Source: a virus
Virus record (IMG/VR): IMGVR_UViG_3300043673_000013
Coordinates: 1-24,162 of that record
DNA: 24,162 bases
Reading direction: 5' to 3' (one strand)
Part shown: positions 4,875 through 11,143 of the stretch, piece by piece
How positions within the stretch are numbered: the first letter of the stretch is position 1
Layout: the number at the start of each line of letters is the position of its first letter
Program-made: the position numbers and the translations under genes
The notes under the pieces: generated by a model
Told to the model about the DNA's origin: nothing
Databases searched by the model: none
What the model saw: only the letters and a program-made list of their open reading frames with translations

Positions 4875-5687
4875 ATGGGTCAGCATCCGGTCCGGATCTC
4901 GCGCGGAATGGCCAGCGGATTCCCTGCGATTCCACCCTTCAGCGGCCCTGCGAGCCTTCGCCAGTCGGTATTCAACAATTGGCCCGGGCAGTCGGCAAAT
5001 ACGCCGCCTGACCCGCAGAGCACTACGCAATCTCTCACGCTGCCATCCTCAGTGCTGGCGGGCAGCACGATGGTGTTGGTGGGCACGCTGTCAAACGGCG
5101 GCTCGGTGGTTGCCTCGCCGACGTATTCGGATTCCGCCAACGGCACTTGGGGCTCAGGCACGAAGCTGCAGCAGATCGACGATACGGGCGAGCTGCAGTC
5201 GATGTTCCTGCACTGCCTGCAGAACTCGCTCGGCGGCTGGACAACGCTCAACATAACTTTTGCGAACGTCGAGTGGCAGGGTGCGTACCTCCAAGAATGG
5301 TACGGCGTTCCGGCGGCAAGCCTGATCGCGAGTGTGAAGAATCTTCAGTCGGGCATCACCGCAACGACGACCGATCTGATCACCAGTACCGGTGTAGCTG
5401 GCGCTGGCAACAAAGCGATCCTGCTCGGCTTCTCGGCGGTCACTGGCGATAACAACATCGCCAACGGTGGTAGCGGTCAAGGCCGCCCGCTCGTCGGATC
5501 AGGCTTCGCCGGTATCGATGATCCTGGAGTGTGGAACGACAACGGCGAGGAGAACACGTCTACCTCGCCTGTAATGCGCGCCGAGTCGCAGTCATTCAGC
5601 AGCATGGGCACGGTCGCCGCGACCTTCACCGGGACAGGCGGGACGGATAGTTACGCAACGTTTGGCCTGGCGCTAAAGAGCAACTGA
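4875..5687 (+). CDS. Beta-rich, probably virion-associated protein A
   Basis: This 270-aa protein starts MGQHPVRISRGMASGFPAIP with AAGG upstream. After a Pro-rich N-terminus (to about residue 50) it is a Gly/Ser/Thr-rich beta domain: LPSSVLAGSTMVLVG, then SPTYSDSANGTWGSG, TTLNITFANVEWQGAYLQEWYGV and a final DSYATFGLALK. The layout resembles jelly-roll or Ig-like domains of virion surface proteins. The next gene encodes a recognisable paralogue. It is the first gene after the late terminator, so it is presumably a late, Q-dependent gene. No enzyme motif is visible. Ends in a TGATG overlap with its paralogue. Confidence 0.6.
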   Translation: MGQHPVRISRGMASGFPAIPPFSGPASLRQSVFNNWPGQSANTPPDPQSTTQSLTLPSSVLAGSTMVLVGTLSNGGSVVASPTYSDSANGTWGSGTKLQQIDDTGELQSMFLHCLQNSLGGWTTLNITFANVEWQGAYLQEWYGVPAASLIASVKNLQSGITATTTDLITSTGVAGAGNKAILLGFSAVTGDNNIANGGSGQGRPLVGSGFAGIDDPGVWNDNGEENTSTSPVMRAESQSFSSMGTVAATFTGTGGTDSYATFGLALKSN

Positions 5688-6433
5688 TGACCACCATCGC
5701 CCAGGCCGTGCCGTACGCCTCGTTTGGCGGCGGTGCATCAAAGACCGTGACGGTGAGTGCAACCACTGTCGGCAATTCGATCATCGTTCCAATTTCGCTC
5801 GACTCTGGCGCGACGCAGTACACAGCGCCGGGCGTAACAGACAATGCCGCCGGCGGCTCGAACGTTTACACAGTACGAAAGACTAACCTTGGGTCCGGCA
5901 GCTCGCGCAGCGTCTTTGTAGCCGATTGTCTGAACGCGCCGAAGTCCTGCACGGTCATTACGATCACACCCACGGGCGGGACTGGCGGCGGCTTCGGCTG
6001 CGGTGCGGTGCTCGAGGCGGCAGGCGGCACCTATGCCGCGGATCAGTCTGGCACCACAAACGGGACGGCTTCATCGCCGCTGGCTGTCGCCAACACGTCG
6101 GTCGACACGGGCGCAGCCGATCTTGTCGTCGGCGTCGTCGGGCGCGGCAACGGATCTGCAGCCACCGGTATCAGCGATCCGCCGGCGGGGTATACGAGCG
6201 CCGCGGTTCAGCAAAACGATCAAACCGACGGGGCAGGGGAGTGCTGTTATCGCATCAACGCGAGCGCGCTAACCGATTCTGTTTCCTGGGCATCGACGAC
6301 GCAAACGAGCGGGGATCCGGGAATTTTGCAGAGCTATTCGGTCACAGCGGCAGCCGGCAGCTTTCCGCCCGTACCCGGCTCGCCCAATACGCTGCCTGGC
6401 TTCTCGCAGCACAACGCACTCATGGTCAACTGA
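5687..6433 (+). CDS. Beta-rich, probably virion-associated protein B (paralogue of A)
   Basis: This 248-aa protein shares the domain plan of the preceding one: VGNSIIVPISLDSG for AGSTMVLVGTLSNG, then VTDNAAGGSNVYT for YSDSANGTWGSG, a strand-rich middle ending in GAVLEAAGGTY, and STDTGAADLVVGV-type strands for GAGNKAILLGF. Similarity is at the level of pattern, so the duplication is old. The C-terminus is Pro-rich (FPPVPGSPNTLPGFSQH). It probably decorates the virion or binds a cell-surface ligand, which is inferred from composition and location. No signal peptide or catalytic motif is seen. Confidence 0.6.
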   Translation: MTTIAQAVPYASFGGGASKTVTVSATTVGNSIIVPISLDSGATQYTAPGVTDNAAGGSNVYTVRKTNLGSGSSRSVFVADCLNAPKSCTVITITPTGGTGGGFGCGAVLEAAGGTYAADQSGTTNGTASSPLAVANTSVDTGAADLVVGVVGRGNGSAATGISDPPAGYTSAAVQQNDQTDGAGECCYRINASALTDSVSWASTTQTSGDPGILQSYSVTAAAGSFPPVPGSPNTLPGFSQHNALMVN

Positions 6434-6446
6434 AGGACTTCTCGCC

Positions 6447-6716
6447 ATGGCAAGACAGGATAGGTTCGTTATCAAACACCAAGACGGTAAGTTCTATTCG
6501 CACTGCGACGTCGCCGGCACGAGGGAATACATCGAGAAAGACGTTCTCGGCAACAGGACAGTCCATGACCGCCATCTGCTGGAACCGAAATTTCAGGATG
6601 CAGCCGCGTCTGCCAAGTTTGATACCGAAAATGATGCGACAGCGATGCTGACGCACGAGCACCTGAAGGATTCAGACTCATTCGCTGGCTGCACAGTTGA
6701 GGTTGCGGACGAATAG
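6447..6716 (+). CDS. Hypothetical late protein
   Basis: This 89-aa protein starts MARQDRFVIKHQDGKFYSH with AAGGA at the right distance upstream. The first third has strands of the type FVIKHQDGKFYSHCDVAG, followed by charged helical segments rich in Asp, Glu and His. I recognise no family. It lies between the paralogous beta proteins and a second structural-looking gene, so it is presumably expressed late. Confidence 0.55.
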   Translation: MARQDRFVIKHQDGKFYSHCDVAGTREYIEKDVLGNRTVHDRHLLEPKFQDAAASAKFDTENDATAMLTHEHLKDSDSFAGCTVEVADE

Positions 6717-6761
6717 AGCCAAACGCTCCACACCTACCATTTCGACAAGGAGATTTTCCCC

Positions 6762-7244
6762 ATGTTCATCGGTCCATGCTACGTCCTAGACAATAACGGT
6801 GTTTCGATCAGCACCGCAGTCAGCGCGATCCAGTACAAGGCTGGCGTGAACGGCGCCGCTGAGATCCTTCGCGCGTCCTTAACGCAGGGCTCAACAGCGA
6901 CGAGCGCGCAACTTGCCGCTGCATTGCTGCGCAAGACTGTCGCGGCCACGGTCACGCTCGGAGTCGCAGGCACGACGGTCTTAAAGCAAAACCCGATCAA
7001 TCCGACCACGGATGCATCACTTGGAACCTCGGCGACCGGAATCACCGCGTCCGCCGAAGGGACCAACGGCGAGCAATTCGTCACCGATGGATTCAACGAT
7101 CTGAACGGCTACATCTACCTGCCTGCGCAGGAGGAGCGCCCACTGGTGCCACAAGGCGGCATTGTCGCGCTCACCTTCATGACGGCGCCGCAGTCGGCGA
7201 CGCGCTATGCGCGCCTGGCGTGGCGGGAACTGCGCGGCTCGTAA
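6762..7244 (+). CDS. Probable virion structural protein
   Basis: This 160-aa protein starts MFIGPCYVLDNNGVSISTAV, with GGAG well placed upstream (6749-6752). It is a beta-rich sequence dominated by Ala, Thr and Gly with few charges until the C-terminus, where FVTDGFNDLNGYIYLPAQEERPLVPQGGIVALTFMT suggests a folded barrel. This composition is typical of phage head or tail decoration proteins. No named family was recognised. It sits five nucleotides before the next gene. Confidence 0.55.
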   Translation: MFIGPCYVLDNNGVSISTAVSAIQYKAGVNGAAEILRASLTQGSTATSAQLAAALLRKTVAATVTLGVAGTTVLKQNPINPTTDASLGTSATGITASAEGTNGEQFVTDGFNDLNGYIYLPAQEERPLVPQGGIVALTFMTAPQSATRYARLAWRELRGS

Positions 7245-7248
7245 ATCG

Positions 7249-7617
7249 ATGCTTCTGGCGCATTCCGACGTCTACAAAACCCCTCGGCCTCACGAGGAAG
7301 AACTGTGCAGGCCCGGGGATTTGGCCGAGGTTCGCCGCAGTCACTGCACAGCGGAGAGCGGCTTGCTCGTGCAGGTCATGGGCGAGCCGCATTTCTGTTT
7401 CTGCCAATGCGCCGAGTGTGGACAGGAGGTCACGGAGTATTTCGTTGAGGTGTGGGCGGCGGATGCGGCCTGGTGGTTCAAGACACCGGGCCCGTGGTTC
7501 ATGCCGATCAAGTGGCTGAAGCGCATCGATCCGCGCGATCCTCTGAAAGTGGCGCGTATCAAAAATTACGCGCCGCTCGATGCGACGCCTGAACAACTCG
7601 TCATTGCCAATAGGTAG
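7249..7617 (+). CDS. Cys-containing hypothetical protein
   Basis: This 122-aa protein starts MLLAHSDVYKTPRPHEEEL at 7249, five bases after the preceding TAA; an in-frame ATG at 7207 lies inside the previous gene and is less likely. The centre has CFCQCAECG (about residues 50-58), whose Cys pairs could hold a zinc ion, followed by an aromatic stretch (AAWWFKTPGPWFMPIKWLKRID). The mixture suggests a small folded protein with a metal knuckle. No family recognised. It immediately precedes the repeat protein. Confidence 0.55.
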   Translation: MLLAHSDVYKTPRPHEEELCRPGDLAEVRRSHCTAESGLLVQVMGEPHFCFCQCAECGQEVTEYFVEVWAADAAWWFKTPGPWFMPIKWLKRIDPRDPLKVARIKNYAPLDATPEQLVIANR

Positions 7618-7620
7618 TCC

Positions 7621-8889
7621 ATGAGCCTGTTTCGATCGCCGCAGGTTCCGCAGCAACCGCCGCAATACTTCACGCCGGGGCTGCCGCTTGGCATTCCGCG
7701 GCCGCACCAAGACATGCAGCTGCAGCAGTCGGGCGCCTACTACCGGCAGCGGCCGGACAATGAAGCCGCGCAGCTCGCCGCCGGCGTGACGCGTCGCATG
7801 GTTACCACTGGCCAGACGGTAAGCGCACCAAAGCCGCGCCAGAGCAGTCAGGATCATGCGGGCTGGCGCCAGCGCATCGAGGTGCAGCTGCCGCCAACCT
7901 ACAACGCGACTGCTTCGGGAGCGGCGCCTCCGCAGTTCGTACCGTCCAGCACGCCGCAAAATCAAGCGACGTGGCGATCGCGCTACGAGATATTGCAGCC
8001 GCAAACGTTGTTTGCGAATCAGGCGGGCGTGGCGATCGTCTTTGTGCCGGCGCCGGACTATTTGGGCTTTGATTCGACGGCCGATGAGCCGCCGCAGCAG
8101 CCGCAAAGCTTTGCGGTGCAATCGGTGCCGCAAGCTTTTGTGCCAGCCCCAGCACTGCAAATGCTGCCAAGCAATCGCTGGGCTCTGGAATGGATCGTCG
8201 AGAACTACTCGGTCGAGTTCACGCCAGGATTTACGCCAGCAGCGGCCTTCGTGCCGGCCGCGCCGCTGCAAATACCATCGAATGTCAGATGGCCGATCGA
8301 ATGGATCGTTGAGAATTACGGTGCTGAGTTCACGCCTGGGTTACCGCTTGGCGTTCCAGCGCCGCGGCAGAGCGATCAATCCCACGCGATATGGCGATCG
8401 CGCGTTGAGATTCAGCAGCCGCAAGTATTCGCGCCGATTCAGCCGCCGCAGGTGGTTTATGTGCCGCACACAGATTTTCAGATGGCGGCGTATTTTCCAG
8501 CGCATCCGATCACGGTCGAGATTTTAAGTGAGCAGCTGGTCACGGAGTTTACGCAGAGCGCGATCACGCCATTTGTACCCGCGCCCGCGCTGCAGATGCC
8601 CTTCGCGCAAGCTACGCGAAACGAGTGGTCAATCCTGCTGCTGCAGCAGCGGGTAACGACGGGAATTCCGCGCGGCACACCGCAGCCGAGACAGGGCGAT
8701 CAGACCGCTGCGTACTACCGTCAGCATGTTGAGATTCAGCAGCCGATTTACTTTGCGTACATTGCGCCGATACCGCTATCACTCAGGCGCGATGAGTTTG
8801 TTGCGGGACGCGATCAGATTCGTTACACCGTGGAGCGCGACGTCGAATTCAGCATGCCGCGCGAGAAAGTGAAGTTCAGCCCAACATGA
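7621..8889 (+). CDS. Pro/Gln-rich repeat protein of unknown function
   Basis: This 422-aa protein is built from two alternating repeat types. Type A (about 18-45, 62-94, 108-131, 238-270, 347-378) has the pattern TPGLPLGIPRPRQ, D/SQ, A-Y/W-YRQR-VEIQQP. Type B (about 172-203, 209-240, 281-312, 318-349) has the pattern FVPAPALQM, N-RW-IEWIVENY, EFTPG. It is very rich in Pro, Gln and Ala with few Lys and no Cys, and has no signal peptide or membrane segment. The repeats suggest an extended beta-type or fibrous structure, for instance a virion appendage or a scaffold, but I know no family with this signature. ATGA overlap with the next gene. Confidence 0.7.
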   Translation: MSLFRSPQVPQQPPQYFTPGLPLGIPRPHQDMQLQQSGAYYRQRPDNEAAQLAAGVTRRMVTTGQTVSAPKPRQSSQDHAGWRQRIEVQLPPTYNATASGAAPPQFVPSSTPQNQATWRSRYEILQPQTLFANQAGVAIVFVPAPDYLGFDSTADEPPQQPQSFAVQSVPQAFVPAPALQMLPSNRWALEWIVENYSVEFTPGFTPAAAFVPAAPLQIPSNVRWPIEWIVENYGAEFTPGLPLGVPAPRQSDQSHAIWRSRVEIQQPQVFAPIQPPQVVYVPHTDFQMAAYFPAHPITVEILSEQLVTEFTQSAITPFVPAPALQMPFAQATRNEWSILLLQQRVTTGIPRGTPQPRQGDQTAAYYRQHVEIQQPIYFAYIAPIPLSLRRDEFVAGRDQIRYTVERDVEFSMPREKVKFSPT

Positions 8890-9362
8890 AAACTGATTAC
8901 ACGTTCGAGCCGGTGACCAAAGATCCGGCCGAATCACGGATTGTTGAACTCGAGCTATTCAATAAAGCCGCGAATTTCTGGCGCTCGAACGAGCAGTTTG
9001 CGGTCAACGAATTCATCCGGCCGAACGTGCCCACTGGGTTTGCCTATCAATCGAGTGGCGGCGCATCTGGCAATCGTGAGCCAAAGTGGCCGACGACCAT
9101 TGGCGTGATCATTTCGGAAGGATCAATCACATGGACTTGCGCGGCAGCTGGGTCGAACGGATTAAACACGGTCAGCTCTCCAAGCGCAGTGTCTGATCCG
9201 ACCGGCATCACAATAAGTGCGATATCGGTGGCAGAGACTACGAAGATTCTCGCCACCTACTCAGCCGGCGCTGCGAATCAGGACTATGACGCGGTGTTCA
9301 GCTTTACTTTAAATGGCGTGCCTCGCGTCGCGCGTCAGACAGTGCGCGTGCGCTACAAGTGA
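8886..9362 (+). CDS. Fibre-like virion protein
   Basis: This 158-aa protein starts MKTDYTFEPVTKDPAESR in an ATGA overlap. Residues about 28-92 (AANFWRSNEQFAVNEFIRPN...GFAYQSSGGASGNREPKWPTTIGVIISEGSITWTCAA) match a small domain common in phage head or tail fibre proteins, with the core N-F/Y-Y, P--PTGF-Y, SG-REP-WPTT-G and DG-I-W. The second half (SSPSAVSDPTGITISAISVAETTKI...VARQTVRVRYK) is an Ig-like strand-rich region. It is probably a virion surface or receptor-facing component, judging by the domain. Confidence 0.65.
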   Translation: MKTDYTFEPVTKDPAESRIVELELFNKAANFWRSNEQFAVNEFIRPNVPTGFAYQSSGGASGNREPKWPTTIGVIISEGSITWTCAAAGSNGLNTVSSPSAVSDPTGITISAISVAETTKILATYSAGAANQDYDAVFSFTLNGVPRVARQTVRVRYK

Positions 9363-9883
9363 TTTCGATTAGCTTCAAGATGGACATTGATGCTGTCCGT
9401 ACACAGTTCCTATTCAACCAAGGCGAGATCAGCAAGGCTGCAGCGAGGGCGTTGAATCGCACGGCAGATGGTACGAAGGCGACAGCCATAACTGAGATCA
9501 GCACGCGCACGAAGCTTAAAGTTACGGCGCTGCGCCAGCGATTCAGTGTCAATGGCGCGAATCCAATGAAGCTCACCGCCATCATCAGTGCGTATGGGTA
9601 CTCGCCGAATCTTGCTTCGTTCAATGCACGCCAGACAACTGCAGGAGTCGTGGCCACGGCATGGGAAGGACGCAAGGTGTATGCGCATTCGTTCATCGTC
9701 AATGGCCACGTGGTAGCGCGAGTCGGCAAGGCACGCTTTCCACTCAAAGGGTTGCGCGGCCCATCCTCACCGCAGACGTTCAAGACCGACGCGGTCACAC
9801 AGAAGTTGATTGCATATGCGACGGGTAGATTCGCGAAAGAGTTTGCATACGAGTGGCAGCGTCGGCTGACGCCACGTGTGTAA
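9359..9883 (+). CDS. Minor tail protein, gpZ-like
   Basis: This 174-aa protein starts at a GTG overlapping the previous TGA (an ATG at 9380 is possible). ISKAAARALNRTADGTKATAITEISTRTKLKV and the later VARVGKARFPLKGLRGPSSPQTF match the lambda gpZ (prophage minor tail protein Z) pattern: an N-terminal helix with ARALN-T, then a strand region ending in GPS-PQ, and a C-terminal amphipathic helix (AKEFAYEWQRRL). gpZ is needed for correct connector-tail joining in lambda. In lambda Z lies downstream of the head genes, but here it lies before the terminase. Confidence 0.65.
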   Translation: MISISFKMDIDAVRTQFLFNQGEISKAAARALNRTADGTKATAITEISTRTKLKVTALRQRFSVNGANPMKLTAIISAYGYSPNLASFNARQTTAGVVATAWEGRKVYAHSFIVNGHVVARVGKARFPLKGLRGPSSPQTFKTDAVTQKLIAYATGRFAKEFAYEWQRRLTPRV

Positions 9884-9972
9884 CAAAATGGTGGTCAAAA
9901 TTCTCGGGTCCTTCTAGCCGGTTACATGCGGGTGACGGCGCGGCCGCAGACGGGAGGTCGTCTTCAAGCTCC
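9884..9972. other. Gene-free GC-rich stretch before the packaging genes, candidate cos region
   Basis: The 89 nt between the gpZ-like gene and the HNH gene carry CGGGTCCTTC (9905-9914), a GGTTAC/GCGGGTGAC stretch and an 8-bp palindrome, GCGGCCGC (9940-9947). A gpA/Nu1-type terminase makes a cos-type cut, and cos normally lies just upstream of the small terminase gene. This is the only obvious non-coding sequence there. The exact nick positions cannot be read from sequence alone. Confidence 0.3.
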
Positions 9973-10557
9973 ATGCGTTCCACAATCAAAGATAGAAAAC
10001 GCGAAATAGCGATCGCGCAGGATATGACTGAAAAAAGGCCGAATGGTCGTCCAGCGTATGTGTGTTTGCTGGAAAAGCGATGTGGCAATTGCGGCTCGAT
10101 TAAGCAACTTTCGGATTATCGAAGGACTCCCAGCAAGTTCGACGGCCGCGAAACGGTATGCAAGGTCTGCGAGCGTCCCCGCCGCGCTGGCCGCGGATGG
10201 TCTGGTATTCGAACGCCTGAACAGCGGCGAGCATTAGAAGCGCGCCTGCGTCTGGATGCGAATTTCCTTCTAAACAAGCGCATGAGGAACTCGATACGCA
10301 AGGCGCTCGCCGGTGGCAAATCTGGGCGCAGATGGGAATCGCTGGTCGGCTACTCGCTGGCCAATCTCGTGACGCATTTGGAATCGAGGTTCCTGCAGGG
10401 AATGTCGTGGTCGAATATCGGCAAATGGCACATCGATCATAGGAAACCGAAGTCTCTGTTCGACGCTTCGCAAATTCGCGAATGCTGGGCGTTGTCGAAT
10501 CTGCAGCCATTATGGGCAATAGACAACCTGCGCAAGGGCAGTCGTCTTGCAGCGTGA
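9973..10557 (+). CDS. HNH endonuclease next to the terminase
   Basis: This 194-aa protein has a zinc-ribbon-like N-terminal part (Cys37, Cys40, Cys63, Cys66: CGNCGSIKQLSDY, then CKVCE), a basic helical middle, and an HNH core at about 151-189 (WHIDHRKPKSLF...CWALSNLQPLWAIDNLRKG) with the catalytic-type DH pair and the N/H-position LQPL--DN. HNH proteins beside the terminase are known to assist packaging in HK97-type phages, but this zinc-ribbon subtype is also common as a free-standing homing nuclease. The start is uncertain: ATG 9973 has a distant GGGAGG, and ATG 10024 gives a 177-aa form. It overlaps the small terminase start by 11 nt. Confidence 0.75.
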   Translation: MRSTIKDRKREIAIAQDMTEKRPNGRPAYVCLLEKRCGNCGSIKQLSDYRRTPSKFDGRETVCKVCERPRRAGRGWSGIRTPEQRRALEARLRLDANFLLNKRMRNSIRKALAGGKSGRRWESLVGYSLANLVTHLESRFLQGMSWSNIGKWHIDHRKPKSLFDASQIRECWALSNLQPLWAIDNLRKGSRLAA

Positions 10558-11143
10558 GGCACAGTCCGTCAGTTGGTTGGCTGTCAACCTGGGAATGGAC
10601 AGGCGCACGCTGAATTCGAAGCTCGAGGGATTGAAGCCCGCGTCCGAAACAAAGACGAAGCGCGGTATTGATCGGAAATACTTCGTTCGCGATGTCGTAG
10701 ATGCAATATGGGCTCGTGGATCTGGCGAGGCCGAGTATCTTGACCCAGACCAAGAACGCGCTCGCAAGGACAAAGAAACGGCCGACAAGCTTGCGATGGA
10801 GAATGCGCTGCGACGGCGCCAGCTCGTCGACATTGCCAGCGTCTCGCTAGTCTGGATCGATCAAATGGCCGGAATGCGAGCGAAGCTGCTCAGCATGCCG
10901 ACCAAACTCGGGCCGCAGCTACTCCATGTTACAGACGCCAGAATCGTCGCCGATAAGATCCAGGACGAGGTCTACGCAGCGCTCAATGAATTGGCCGAGC
11001 TATCTTTCGATAGCGAAGAAACGACTGGCGAAGGATCGGCGCATTCTGAAGGCGCCCCCAAAGCTGACTATAAGCCAGTGGGCGGACGCGGAAAGAAGGC
11101 TGAGCAGCGAGTCAAGCTCGGAGCCAGGCCAGTGGCGAACTGA
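10547..11143 (+). CDS. Terminase small subunit, Nu1-like
   Basis: This 198-aa protein probably starts at a TTG, with AAGGG about ten bases before it and inside the end of the HNH gene. Residues 8-40 (VSWLAVNLGMDRRTLNSKLEGLKP) form the DNA-binding winged-helix/MerR-like start seen in lambda Nu1. Then come a charged helix (ERARKDKETADKLAMENALRRRQLVD) and a C-terminal dimer-type region (IDQMAGMRAKLLSMPTKLGPQLL). The small subunit recognises cos DNA and passes it to the large subunit. The last roughly 50 residues are low-complexity and lie over the start of the large-subunit gene. Confidence 0.8.
   Translation: MQREAQSVSWLAVNLGMDRRTLNSKLEGLKPASETKTKRGIDRKYFVRDVVDAIWARGSGEAEYLDPDQERARKDKETADKLAMENALRRRQLVDIASVSLVWIDQMAGMRAKLLSMPTKLGPQLLHVTDARIVADKIQDEVYAALNELAELSFDSEETTGEGSAHSEGAPKADYKPVGGRGKKAEQRVKLGARPVAN

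Noticed and set aside
7177-8271. 364-codon open frame on the minus strand
   Set aside because: It lies opposite the repeat protein gene and its neighbours, is dominated by Arg, Leu and His, and has no ribosome binding site or neighbour on that strand. It is a shadow of GC-rich coding on the plus strand.
10100-10753. 217-codon minus-strand frame opposite the HNH gene
   Set aside because: The plus strand here codes a clear HNH motif and the small terminase start; no start signal supports the antisense frame.
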